Shown: piece by piece, positions 1 through 6,437 of the stretch
How the letters are laid out: each line of letters starts with the position of its first letter
How positions within the stretch are numbered: the first letter of the stretch is position 1
Assembly: GCA_012520835.1 (NCBI GenBank)
Contig: JAAYNN010000137.1
Span: 1-6,694, forward strand
Direction of reading: 5' to 3'
Length of the DNA: 6,694 nucleotides
From: Dehalococcoidales bacterium
Lineage (GTDB): Bacteria; Chloroflexota; Dehalococcoidia; Dehalococcoidales; UBA5627
Program-made: the position numbers and the translations under genes
The notes under the pieces: model-generated
Told to the model about the DNA's origin: nothing
Databases searched by the model: none
What the model saw: the letters and a program-made list of their open reading frames with translations, nothing else

Positions 1-78
1 CAACTCTACCGATGATATCTGCCTGTCTTTAAGTAATTTATGGGCTTCACTTATCGTTAATTGCTTTCCGTTCAACAA
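1..78 (-). CDS. gatA: Glu-tRNA(Gln)/Asp-tRNA(Asn) amidotransferase subunit A, N-terminal 26 codons (cut by window edge)
   Basis: This is the beginning of GatA, the amidase subunit of the GatCAB complex. GatCAB converts Glu-tRNA(Gln) to Gln-tRNA(Gln), and/or Asp-tRNA(Asn) to Asn-tRNA(Asn), in the cytoplasm; GatA releases ammonia from glutamine. The visible protein reads MLNGKQLTISEAHKLLKDRQ and then ISSVEL, which matches the usual GatA start (a short helix of the L-T-I-x-E form, then ISSVEL). The gene continues past the left edge, so the Ser-Ser-Lys catalytic residues cannot be seen. I place the start at the TTG at 78-76, because AAGGAG at 90-85 lies 6 nt upstream, the same spacing as for gatC. 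A second TTG follows directly at 75-73 and cannot be excluded. No ATG is available in frame. The gene begins 27 nt after the gatC stop and is surely co-transcribed with it. The identity is fairly firm from the motif plus the gatC neighbour, although only 26 residues are seen. Confidence 0.85.
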   Translation of the reverse strand, partial: MLNGKQLTISEAHKLLKDRQISSVEL

Positions 79-84
79 TGTAAT

Positions 85-90
85 CTCCTT
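85..90 (-). promoter_or_regulatory. Shine-Dalgarno site of gatA
   Basis: On the minus strand this reads AAGGAG. It sits 6 nt upstream of the TTG at 78, in the 27-nt space between gatC and gatA. It is the main reason for choosing a TTG start, since no ATG or GTG lies within reach. Confidence 0.8.
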
Positions 91-105
91 ACGGTTTAAT
101 CCAAA

Positions 106-393
106 CTATTCCAGAACTACCTTTACCTTGAAGTAATCGCCGTCGCTCTGCGGGGCGTTGGCAAGAACCTCGTTTTGCGGCAACGATGGCTTTACCACGT
201 CATCTTTTAATACGTTGGTCAGGGCGTTGGGCTGGACTGTCGCGGGAACGCCGGTGGTATCTACTTCATTTAGAATCTCGAGGTTCTCCAGTATATTGGA
301 TAGCTGCTCGCTTATTTCCTCGACCTCTTCCTCCGTTAACGCCAGTCTGGAGAGGCGGGCAGTATGCAGAACATGTTCCTTGCTCAGTTTCAT
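106..393 (-). CDS. gatC: Glu-tRNA(Gln)/Asp-tRNA(Asn) amidotransferase subunit C
   Basis: GatC is the small subunit of GatCAB. It has no active site; it wraps around GatA and GatB and stabilises the amidotransferase. The protein is 95 residues, the normal family length. It shows the family pattern: an N-terminal helix with LSKEHV and ARLSRLALTEEE, a middle helix ending in LNEVDTTGVPAT, then DDVVKPSL, and a C-terminal DGDYFKVKVVLE. The reading frame can be extended upstream to 450, but that longer start lies upstream of the -10 box. The ATG at 393 has GGGAG at 404-400 with a 6-nt spacer, so I use it. gatA follows after 27 nt. An own promoter (424-452) and a hairpin after hypB separate this operon from the hyp genes. 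Confidence 0.95.
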   Translation of the reverse strand: MKLSKEHVLHTARLSRLALTEEEVEEISEQLSNILENLEILNEVDTTGVPATVQPNALTNVLKDDVVKPSLPQNEVLANAPQSDGDYFKVKVVLE

Positions 394-399
394 AAGTTT

Positions 400-404
400 C
401 TCCC
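400..404 (-). promoter_or_regulatory. Shine-Dalgarno site of gatC
   Basis: GGGAG on the minus strand, 6 nt before the ATG at 393. It decides between this start and an in-frame upstream start at 450, giving a normal 95-residue GatC. Confidence 0.8.
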
Positions 405-423
405 GATAACTGTAATATTGCCA

Positions 424-452
424 ATTATAGCATTCACGATTATCTATCACAA
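424..452 (-). promoter_or_regulatory. Sigma-70-type promoter of gatCA
   Basis: On the minus strand a perfect TATAAT -10 box lies at 429-424. It is preceded by TGC at 432-430 (an extended -10). A TTGTGA -35 box lies at 452-447, which is 4 of 6 matches to TTGACA with a 17-bp spacer. Transcription should start near 417, leaving a leader of about 24 nt before the gatC ATG, with the Shine-Dalgarno inside it. The position of the promoter also rules out the longer GatC reading frame. This is a consensus match only. Confidence 0.75.
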
Positions 453-531
453 CACGGGGCTTGCTTTAACCGCTATTTGGAATCGAGTTGATGGCAAAAA
501 AATCCGGTTGCCCTGAACCAATCCTGCAGGG

Positions 532-550
532 GCGGACATTGCTCGTCCGC
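532..550. repeat. GC-rich inverted repeat (hairpin)
   Basis: GCGGAC (532-537) and GTCCGC (545-550) form a perfect 6-bp stem with a 7-nt loop. A CCTGCAGG palindrome lies just to its left (523-530). The hairpin is too far from the T-run at 502-496 to be a classic terminator on the minus strand. Blocks of this kind are common as small intergenic repeats in many bacteria, but its copy number cannot be judged from one window. Confidence 0.55.
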
Positions 551-562
551 ATTTATGTATTT

Positions 563-604
563 GTCATCATGAACGCAGTGAAGGATCTGAACACCATTCG
601 ATAA
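563..604 (+). repeat. Dispersed repeat, copy A
   Basis: This stretch, starting GTCATCATGAACG and ending ATTCGATAA, aligns by hand with 6496-6536 on the same strand. About 32 of 42 columns are identical, with one gap. The core TGAACG-AG-GAA-G-TCT resembles a family of short intergenic repeats of the form GTCATTCTGAAC...GAAGNATCT seen in many bacterial genomes (from memory). The two copies lie on either side of the hyp operon, outside genes. The strand given is arbitrary. Confidence 0.6.
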
Positions 605-618
605 TTTAATAACGAATG
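595..618. repeat. Hairpin CATTCG/CGAATG inside the intergenic repeat block
   Basis: CATTCG (595-600) pairs perfectly with CGAATG (613-618) around a 12-nt AT-only loop. It overlaps the right end of repeat copy A. Copy B also carries a hairpin starting in its CCGATAA end (6531-6552), with a different sequence. The shared position of a hairpin fits one structured element that has diverged. Confidence 0.5.
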
Positions 619-705
619 TGAGCATATTAAATACAGGCAGGGTGAATGTAATTATCATTACAGATTACAGGGACATCGCATGAGGCTGAATCAACCCTTT
701 ACTCA

Positions 706-739
706 AAATCCCCTCTCCGCAAACCGGGAAAGGGGATTT
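706..739 (-). terminator. Probable intrinsic terminator of the hyp operon
   Basis: AAATCCCCT (706-714) pairs with AGGGGATTT (731-739). After one C/A mismatch, TCC (716-718) pairs with GGA (727-729), leaving an 8-nt loop. On the minus strand the hairpin begins 19 nt after the hypB stop codon. It ends in ATTTTGAG, so the T-tract has only four T, partly inside the stem. It is the only strong hairpin directly behind hypB and so the best candidate for the operon end. The short T-run makes it less than ideal; it may instead be a repeat element. Confidence 0.6.
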
Positions 740-758
740 GCTGTCAGTCTGCTGAAAA

Positions 759-1415
759 TTATTTCCGGTAATTGTCCAGTTGCTTCAATACCCAGTCCGC
801 CCATGTCTCGACACCGTCACCATTAGTGCTGCTGATTTTGAAGATTTCGATTTTTCCGTTCATGCCGCTGACTGTGCGTGTAAAACCGTCGATATCGAAG
901 TTTACATAAGGGATAAGGTCGATTTTATGGACGATGCAGGCATCGGCGACGGTGAACATCAGCGGATACTTGTGCGGTTTATCATCTCCCTCAGGCGTGC
1001 TGGCAATTATTATTCTCTTGTATTCGCCGAGGTCGAAACTGCCCGGGCAGATGAGATTGCCGATGTTTTCGATAAAGATAACATCGATTTCATCCAGCGG
1101 CAGGTTCTGCAGCGCGGAGTTTATCATGCCGGCATTCAAATGGCAGCCGCCGTCGGTGTTTATCTGGATGGCTGTTACCCCGGCTTGCGCCAGCGTCTCG
1201 GTATCGATGCTGGAAGCTACATCCCCTTCGATGACCGCCATTCTGGCCTTGCCCTTTAAGGCTTCCGCTGTCCGCAGCATCAGCGTCGTTTTTCCGGCGC
1301 CGGGCGATGCCCAGACGTTAATCATCATGATATTTTTTTCTTTCAGCAGATTGCGGTTCTGCAACGCAATCTGGTCGTTAACGTCGAGAATATTCTTTAA
1401 AACTTTGATTTCCAT
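759..1415 (-). CDS. hypB: Hydrogenase maturation GTPase HypB (nickel delivery)
   Basis: HypB is a cytoplasmic SIMIBI-class GTPase that works with HypA to load nickel into the large subunit of [NiFe] hydrogenase. The 218 residues show the P-loop SPGAGKTT (37-44), IEGD (62-65), the metal-binding CH pair (C91, H92) after DGG, ENIGN (116-120) followed by ICPGSFDLGE with C123, and the C-terminal DLIPYVNFD stretch. There is no N-terminal CxxCGC motif as in E. coli and no His-rich stretch, so this is the short form without the extra high-affinity nickel site. The guanine-specificity motif, usually NKxD, reads HKID (163-166), which is unusual. The ATG at 1415 directly follows the hypA TAA with no gap. 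GAGGTGG (1427-1421) is its Shine-Dalgarno, lying inside hypA. It is the last gene of the operon, with a hairpin 19 nt downstream. Confidence 0.97.
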   Translation of the reverse strand: MEIKVLKNILDVNDQIALQNRNLLKEKNIMMINVWASPGAGKTTLMLRTAEALKGKARMAVIEGDVASSIDTETLAQAGVTAIQINTDGGCHLNAGMINSALQNLPLDEIDVIFIENIGNLICPGSFDLGEYKRIIIASTPEGDDKPHKYPLMFTVADACIVHKIDLIPYVNFDIDGFTRTVSGMNGKIEIFKISSTNGDGVETWADWVLKQLDNYRK

Positions 1416-1757
1416 TTAGTCCACCTCAATACTTTCAATATATAATTCTTTGCCTGCTGTCATTTCGATATCCATGGAATGGCATTTCTCGCATTCCCAG
1501 AAGATATCTTTAGGATTGACGGTACTTCCGCAATTGCGGCATTGTGCCTGCATCGGCACCTTGCGGAAATTGATTTTCGCCCCTTCGCCGATGGTATCTT
1601 TAGTCATCAATTCGAAATAAAAGGCCACCGAGTCGTCCACCGCCCCCGACATCTCCCCCAGCACCACGGTTACTGATTTCAGCTTCCTGGCGTTGGCTTT
1701 TTTGGCCTCATCCAGTGCCACATTCACCAGGCTGCGCGTGATTTCCAGTTCATGCAT
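1416..1757 (-). CDS. hypA: Hydrogenase maturation nickel chaperone HypA
   Basis: HypA binds nickel and passes it, together with HypB, to the [NiFe] hydrogenase large-subunit precursor. The 113-residue protein begins MHELEITRSL. Met1, His2 and Glu3 form the family's N-terminal nickel site, which requires this exact start. The structural zinc site is present as two CxxC pairs (C73/C76 and C89/C92). An in-frame TTG at 1766 would add three residues and destroy the nickel site, so I reject it. The ATG at 1757 lies 2 nt after the hypE stop. GAGGA at 1772-1768, inside the end of hypE, is a plausible Shine-Dalgarno with a rather long spacer of about 10 nt. The gene abuts hypB. Length and motifs are normal for the family. 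Confidence 0.97.
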   Translation of the reverse strand: MHELEITRSLVNVALDEAKKANARKLKSVTVVLGEMSGAVDDSVAFYFELMTKDTIGEGAKINFRKVPMQAQCRNCGSTVNPKDIFWECEKCHSMDIEMTAGKELYIESIEVD

Positions 1758-1759
1758 GG

Positions 1760-2764
1760 CTAACAAATCCTCGGCAGCGGTTCGCCTACCAGCATATCCA
1801 CGATACGCGAGGTTCCGAGTGCGGTCTTTAAAGTTACTTTAGCCGCATGTTTTTCGGTTACCTCTCCGATAATGGCGGCGTTCTGCCCGTATTTATTTTT
1901 CTTCATCTGCGCCAGTATCTTGTCGGCATCTTCCGCTTCCACAACCGCTACCAGCTTGCCTTCATTGGCAATATAGAGCGGGTCCAGCCCCAGCATCTCG
2001 CAAGCGGCGGCAACCTCGCGCCTGACCGGTATCTTTTCTTCGTCGATTCTGATGCTTACCCCTGATTGCTCGGCTATTTCGTTCAGGGTGCTGGAAAGCC
2101 CGCCGCGGGTGGGGTCGCGCATGCAGTTGATTTTAGCGCTGGCCTGCATCATTTCGGCTGTCATGATATTTAGCGGCGCAATGTCGCTTTCCAGCTTTGT
2201 CTCAAATCCGATGCCCTCGCGTTTACTGAGGACGGCGATGCCGTGGTCACCTATGGTTCCGCTTAAGATAACCCTGTTGCCGGGCCGGGCATTATGCCCG
2301 GAGATATCCACTCCGTCCGCTATAATTCCTATACCGGCAGTATTGATAAAGAGCTTGTCGACGTTGCCGCGGTTAACTACCTTGGTATCGCCGGTGACTA
2401 TTCTGACGCCGGCTTCTTCAGCCGCTTCCTTAATCGAACTAATCACTTTTTTAAGGTCTTCCTTCGGCAGTCCTTCCTCGATAATCAGCGCCAGGCTCAA
2501 ATAGAGCGGGGTGGCGCCCATCACCGAGAGGTCGTTGACAGTACCGCAAACGGACAGCCTGCCGATATCGCCGCCCGGGAAAAAGATTGGCTGCACCACG
2601 TGGCTGTCGGTGGTAAATGCGACCTTCCCTTTGACATCGAAAACCGCCGAATCATCCAGCTTATTCAGAATCGGGTTTCCGAGCAGCGAAAGGATGCCTT
2701 CATTAACTATATCATGGGATAAACTCCCGCCGCTGCCGTGAGCCAGCAGTATTTTTTCAGTCAT
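1760..2764 (-). CDS. hypE: Hydrogenase maturation factor HypE (carbamoyl dehydratase)
   Basis: HypE takes the carbamoyl group from HypF onto its C-terminal cysteine and dehydrates it with ATP to a thiocyanate, the source of the CN ligands of the NiFe centre. The 334-residue protein has the PurM/AIR-synthetase fold pattern: HGSGG (9-13), DDSAVF (37-42), TDSHVVQP (52-59), TVNDLSVMGA (75-84), TGDTKVV (124-130) and RDPTRGG (216-222). It ends in PRIC, with the catalytic C334 as the last residue, as required. A longer in-frame start at 2977 would only add sequence antisense-free but out of frame to hypD and unlike any HypE. The ATG at 2764 has GGAG at 2774-2771 with a 6-nt spacer. It overlaps the end of hypD by 8 bp, which suggests translational coupling. 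hypA follows after 2 nt. Confidence 0.97.
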   Translation of the reverse strand: MTEKILLAHGSGGSLSHDIVNEGILSLLGNPILNKLDDSAVFDVKGKVAFTTDSHVVQPIFFPGGDIGRLSVCGTVNDLSVMGATPLYLSLALIIEEGLPKEDLKKVISSIKEAAEEAGVRIVTGDTKVVNRGNVDKLFINTAGIGIIADGVDISGHNARPGNRVILSGTIGDHGIAVLSKREGIGFETKLESDIAPLNIMTAEMMQASAKINCMRDPTRGGLSSTLNEIAEQSGVSIRIDEEKIPVRREVAAACEMLGLDPLYIANEGKLVAVVEAEDADKILAQMKKNKYGQNAAIIGEVTEKHAAKVTLKTALGTSRIVDMLVGEPLPRIC

Positions 2765-3848
2765 TAACTTCTCCATAATGATAATAGGCGGCGCAGCTGC
2801 CTTCGGATGATACCATGCAGGGGCCGATCGGATTTTTCGGGGTGCAGACCTTTCGAAACAGTTTGCATTCGGGCGGGATTTTAACGCCCCGCAAAACCTC
2901 TCCGCAGATGCAGCCTTTCTGTGCTTTTGTGGGGCCGGGGTCGAACTCGAAATTTTTCTCGGCGTCGTATGCGGCAAATTCCGCTCTCAGTTTCAGGCCG
3001 CTGCCGGGAACCTCTCCCATACCGCGCCAGCTGGCATTACAGGGCTCGAAAACATGTTCCAGTATCCTTTGTGCCGTGATGTTGCCGTCGTGGGTTACAC
3101 TGCGTTTATAGGCGATTTCTACGCTGGCTTCCCCTTTAGCGGTCTGCTGTGCCAGCATATCGATGCACTGCAGAATATCCAGTGCTTCGAATCCGGCCAC
3201 GACGCAGGGAATCCCATAGTCCTTTGCTATAAAATCCCAGGCTTTGGCGCCGATAACGGCGCTGACATGGCCGGGGCAAATCAGTCCTTGCAGATTGACC
3301 TCTCCCGAATCCAGCAGGGCTTTAATTACCGGCGGGCACACTTTATGCAGCGATAGAATATAATAATTTCTTAAACCCTCCTGTTTAGCCTGCATGACGG
3401 AAGCGGCAACGGTAGGGGCGGTGGTTTCGAACCCGACCGCAATAAAAATCAGCGCTTTATCCGGATTGGTTCGGGCAATCTGGAGGGCATCCAGCGGCGA
3501 ATAGACAATGCGTATATCGCTGCCGCCGGCCTTGGCTTCCTGCAGGTTGGAATGGCTGCCGGGCACCCTGACCATATCTCCGAACGAGGCAACAATGACA
3601 TCCGGAATCTTCGCCAGGGCAATGGCTTTATCCAGTTCCGAATTATCGGTAACGCAGACCGGGCATCCGGGGCCTGAAGTCAGCGTTAAATTGTGAGGCA
3701 ACAACTGTCTGAGTCCGTTTTTCATGATGGCGACGGTGTGGCTGCCGCAAAACTCCATGTAGCGCGCCTCTTTTACGGCATGGCGCTTGATGCTTTCCAC
3801 CAGCCCTTTTGCCATGTCGGATTGCCCGAAATAATTCTGCTGCGACAT
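2757..3848 (-). CDS. hypD: Hydrogenase maturation iron-sulfur protein HypD
   Basis: HypD carries a [4Fe-4S] cluster and, together with HypC, forms the scaffold on which Fe(CN)2CO is built. The 363 residues contain the three conserved central motifs: FCGSHT (33-38), GPGCPVC (59-65) and GFETTAPT (139-146). CPGHVSAVIG (191-200) is also typical. The C-terminal cysteine cluster is intact, with C313, C315, C328, C335, C344 and C352; these include the cluster ligands. The ATG at 3848 overlaps the hypC stop in the form TGATG, so the two are translationally coupled. That fits their 1:1 complex. GGAGGAG at 3866-3860 lies 11 nt upstream. The length is normal for the family. Confidence 0.98.
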   Translation of the reverse strand: MSQQNYFGQSDMAKGLVESIKRHAVKEARYMEFCGSHTVAIMKNGLRQLLPHNLTLTSGPGCPVCVTDNSELDKAIALAKIPDVIVASFGDMVRVPGSHSNLQEAKAGGSDIRIVYSPLDALQIARTNPDKALIFIAVGFETTAPTVAASVMQAKQEGLRNYYILSLHKVCPPVIKALLDSGEVNLQGLICPGHVSAVIGAKAWDFIAKDYGIPCVVAGFEALDILQCIDMLAQQTAKGEASVEIAYKRSVTHDGNITAQRILEHVFEPCNASWRGMGEVPGSGLKLRAEFAAYDAEKNFEFDPGPTKAQKGCICGEVLRGVKIPPECKLFRKVCTPKNPIGPCMVSSEGSCAAYYHYGEVND

Positions 3849-4087
3849 CAGGGATTCAACTCCTCCGGTTCGATGTTTTCAGCCAGTTCTTTGAAAAGTG
3901 CCAGGGTAGCTTCGGCTTCCTCCCGGTCGACAATCGAAATGGCATAGCCGGCATGAATCAGAACATAATCCCCGATTTTAGCATCGGGCGTCAGCATCAC
4001 GTTGGCCTTGCGGGTGACGCCGCCGACATCAACTATGGCATCCAAACCGTCCAGTGCGGTTATAAGCGAAGGAACTGCCACGCACAT
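3848..4087 (-). CDS. hypC: Hydrogenase maturation chaperone HypC
   Basis: HypC (HypC/HybG/HupF family) is a small chaperone. It binds iron with HypD and then escorts the Fe(CN)2CO unit to the hydrogenase large-subunit precursor. The 79-residue protein begins MCVAVP. Cys2, which is essential and exposed after Met removal, is in place, and the conserved GDYVLIHAGYAI stretch with H45 follows. The reading frame can be extended to 4201, but the longer form overlaps hypF by about 100 nt and would bury Cys2. I therefore use the ATG at 4087. AAGGAG (4102-4097) lies 9 nt upstream and includes the last two bases of the hypF stop codon. The gap to hypF is 13 nt, and hypD starts within the stop codon. 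Confidence 0.97.
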   Translation of the reverse strand: MCVAVPSLITALDGLDAIVDVGGVTRKANVMLTPDAKIGDYVLIHAGYAISIVDREEAEATLALFKELAENIEPEELNP

Positions 4088-4096
4088 ATTATTAGT

Positions 4097-4102
4097 CTCC
4101 TT
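4097..4102 (-). promoter_or_regulatory. Shine-Dalgarno site of hypC, overlapping the hypF stop
   Basis: AAGGAG on the minus strand, formed partly by the TAA stop of hypF (4103-4101). It is 9 nt from the hypC ATG and fixes the start that gives the essential MCVAVP N-terminus. A ribosome finishing hypF would sit on this site, which favours coupled reinitiation. Confidence 0.75.
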
Positions 4103-6422
4103 ATCTGTTAAAATGGGCGATGACCGCCTGGCCAAGGGCAAGACCCCCGTCGTTGCAGGGAACGGCTTTATGTGTAATAACGGTAAAGCCCTCTCCCTCA
4201 AGCCTGTCGATGGCCAGATTTAAAAGCAGCCGGTTTTGAAAGACCCCGCCGCTTAAAACCACTGTTTTTATTCCTGTCTTTTGTGAAATCGATTTACATG
4301 TTCCGGTTATTATTTCTGCCATTGAATTATGAAATCTGGCAGCTATAATCTGAACAGCCGTGTTTTTACCGACATCTTGAATTATACATTTTATCAGGTT
4401 TTCCAATCTTATTACAGAAATGCCGCTATTTTCAACAACAGCAAATGGATAAACTCCCTGCATTAGAGTATCGTTGATGTTATCCGGAGCCGCCATTTCC
4501 AGTTCGATGGCTGCCTGCGCTTCATAGGCGGCTTCACCGCAGATTCCGCAGATAGCGGAAACGGCATCGAACAAGCGTCCGGCGCTGGATGTCAGCGGAC
4601 AGTTGAGCTTTAAATCCAGCTGTTTTTTTATGGTGTCCAGTTCTGCCTGCGGTATCCTGCCCAGAACCGGCAATTTGTCCAGCGGCGTCTGCGTCTCCAG
4701 TAGAGTATAAATATAGCTTAAAGCCATGCGATACGGTTTGCGAATGGCGGCTGCCCCTCCCGGCATCGGAATATATTCCAGGTGGGCCATTCTCTTGAAT
4801 CCTTTGAAATCGCAGAGCAGGAACTCCCCACCCCACAAATTGCCGTCAGCCCCGTAGCCGGTGCCGTCGAATGATACCCCGATAACCTCGCTCTGGATAT
4901 TGTTTTCGGCCATGCAGGCGGCGATGTGTGCTTGGTGGTGCTGCACTCCCACCGTCTTTAGATTGTTTTCGGCGGCGTATTGCAGTGCATATTTGGTAGC
5001 GCGGTATTCCGGGTGCAGATCACAGGCGATTACTTCGGGTTTGATTCTGAAAAGGTGCTTATACAGGTCGATGGTATTTTTGAAGTGTTCCAGCGTTTCG
5101 GCATTATCCATGTCGCCGATATGCTGGCTTAAAAAGGCATGATTGTCGCGCGTCAGGCAGAAAGTATTTTTCTCTTCAGCCCCGCAGGCCAGTATCTGCC
5201 GTGTATCGAACGGCAGCAGTATGGGAGACGGGGCATATCCCCTGGCACGTCTGACCGTACGTTCTGTGTTTCTTTCCACCAGGAAGACGCTGTCGTCGTA
5301 TCTGGAATAGACATCACGGTTATGCATGATGAAATAGTCTGCGATTCCCTTCAGCCTTTCCAATGCCTCGTCGTTATCCCGGCAAATCGGTTCTTCGCTG
5401 AGGTTTCCGCTGGTCATCACCAGCGGTCTGGCAACATGGCGCAAGAGTATGTGGTGGAGTGGGGTGGGGGGCAGCATCACGCCTGAGTATTGGTTGTTTT
5501 CGGCGACGTTTATAGCGATTTCCTCATTATCAGCGCGTTTCTTTAGCAGTACGATGGGAGCCTGTGCCGAGCACAGGAGTTTGGCTTCTTCAGGCGATAC
5601 CAGACAGTATTTTTCGATTTGTTTGAGGCAGCACATCATCAGCGCAAAGGGTTTGCCGGGGCGTCTTTTCCTTTCCCGCAGTGTTTGCACCGTATGTTGG
5701 TCGGTGGCGTCGCAGGCAAGCTGGAAGCCTCCCAGCCCTTTGACGGCAATGATATTGCCTTCGATAAGAAGCTGCGCCGCCTTTTTTAATACATCGTGGC
5801 ATTCTACCGGTGAGCCGTTATTGTCGGCAAGCTGCAACTTCGGTCCGCAGTCGGGGCAGGCATTGGGCTGTGCATGAAAACGCCGGTTCAACGGGTCGTC
5901 ATATTCTGCCTGGCACTCAGGGCACATTTTAAACTTGTTCATGGTGGTCAGCGGCCGGTCGTAGGGGATGTCTTTTATAATGGTGAATCTCGGCCCGCAG
6001 TTGGTGCAGTTGGTAAACGGATAAAGATGCCTTCTATCCGCAGGGTCGAAAATTTCCTTCAGGCATTCGCTGCAGGTGGCGATATCCGCCGAGAGCGGTT
6101 GATAGGCTCCCTCCCGGGCTTTGCTTTCGATTATTTTAAAACCGCTTTCCTCTGTCAGCGGAATTGTTGCCAAGTCGATTCCCTGTATGCGGGACACGGG
6201 CGGGGCTTCGCTTTTGAGCGCAGTGATAAATCCTTCGAGGTCTGACTGACGGCCCTGCACCTCTATAGCCACATTGCCGGAGGTATTCTGCACCCATCCG
6301 CTGAGTTTGTATCTATGCGCCAGCCGGTAAACGAACGGGCGGAAACCGACTCCCTGCACTACGCCGTTTACATCTATGCGTATTCTGGCGGTATCATTCA
6401 TATTTAAAAGCATGTTTCCCAT
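4101..6422 (-). CDS. hypF: Carbamoyltransferase HypF (hydrogenase maturation)
   Basis: HypF makes carbamoyl-adenylate from carbamoyl phosphate and ATP and transfers the carbamoyl group to the last cysteine of HypE, the first step in CN ligand synthesis. The 773 residues hold the full domain order. First is an acylphosphatase-like domain (about 10-100) with VNGVVQGVGFRPFVYRLA. Next come two zinc fingers of the form CX2C-X18-CX2C (C117, C120, C139, C142; C167, C170, C189, C192). A YrdC-like domain (about 210-395) follows, with KRRPGKPFA and SGNLSEEP. Last is a Kae1-like transferase domain (about 405-773) with HHQAH (495-499), SFDGTGYG (517-524) and LSGGVFQN (723-730). Met1 (6422), Met4 (6413) and Met8 (6401) are all possible starts and none has a good Shine-Dalgarno. 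I keep the first. It leads the operon, 13 nt before hypC. The function is firm; the exact start is not. Confidence 0.97.
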   Translation of the reverse strand: MGNMLLNMNDTARIRIDVNGVVQGVGFRPFVYRLAHRYKLSGWVQNTSGNVAIEVQGRQSDLEGFITALKSEAPPVSRIQGIDLATIPLTEESGFKIIESKAREGAYQPLSADIATCSECLKEIFDPADRRHLYPFTNCTNCGPRFTIIKDIPYDRPLTTMNKFKMCPECQAEYDDPLNRRFHAQPNACPDCGPKLQLADNNGSPVECHDVLKKAAQLLIEGNIIAVKGLGGFQLACDATDQHTVQTLRERKRRPGKPFALMMCCLKQIEKYCLVSPEEAKLLCSAQAPIVLLKKRADNEEIAINVAENNQYSGVMLPPTPLHHILLRHVARPLVMTSGNLSEEPICRDNDEALERLKGIADYFIMHNRDVYSRYDDSVFLVERNTERTVRRARGYAPSPILLPFDTRQILACGAEEKNTFCLTRDNHAFLSQHIGDMDNAETLEHFKNTIDLYKHLFRIKPEVIACDLHPEYRATKYALQYAAENNLKTVGVQHHQAHIAACMAENNIQSEVIGVSFDGTGYGADGNLWGGEFLLCDFKGFKRMAHLEYIPMPGGAAAIRKPYRMALSYIYTLLETQTPLDKLPVLGRIPQAELDTIKKQLDLKLNCPLTSSAGRLFDAVSAICGICGEAAYEAQAAIELEMAAPDNINDTLMQGVYPFAVVENSGISVIRLENLIKCIIQDVGKNTAVQIIAARFHNSMAEIITGTCKSISQKTGIKTVVLSGGVFQNRLLLNLAIDRLEGEGFTVITHKAVPCNDGGLALGQAVIAHFNR

Positions 6423-6437
6423 AATGTTATCTCAATA

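Larger units (their letters stand above)
394..758. other. Intergenic stretch between hypB and gatC
   Basis: These 365 bases hold no gene I can support. From right to left they contain a hairpin after hypB (706-739), an AT-rich stretch with a CATTCG/CGAATG hairpin (595-618), a copy of a dispersed repeat (563-604), a GC-rich inverted repeat (532-550), a run of seven T on the minus strand (502-496) and the gatC promoter (424-452). The composition switches abruptly between these blocks. That suggests an accumulation of small repeat elements rather than decayed coding sequence. Confidence 0.7.

Noticed and set aside
394..450. Longer GatC start at 450
   Set aside because: It would begin upstream of the -10 box and lacks a ribosome site; the ATG at 393 has both a good site and the family's normal N-terminus.
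496..520. Weak terminator-like element (GGTT/AACC stem followed by seven T on the minus strand)
   Set aside because: The stem is only 4 bp and a few bases separate it from the T-run. It might help end hyp transcription, but I cannot support it as a terminator.
473..658. A 61-codon minus-strand open frame between hypB and gatC
   Set aside because: It runs straight through the repeat copy and the GC-rich hairpin, has no Shine-Dalgarno, and its translation looks like translated intergenic repeat. I do not call it a gene.
2765..2977. Longer HypE frame reaching back to 2977
   Set aside because: It overlaps the hypD C-terminal cysteine region in another frame, is basic and low in similarity to any HypE, and the ATG at 2764 has a good Shine-Dalgarno.
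4088..4201. Longer HypC frame reaching back to 4201
   Set aside because: It overlaps hypF, and the functional Cys2 of HypC must follow the initiator Met at 4087.
780..5877. Many plus-strand open frames of 60-160 codons
   Set aside because: They are all antisense to strong hyp genes, show no recognisable motif or ribosome sites, and are explained by the codon bias of the real genes.
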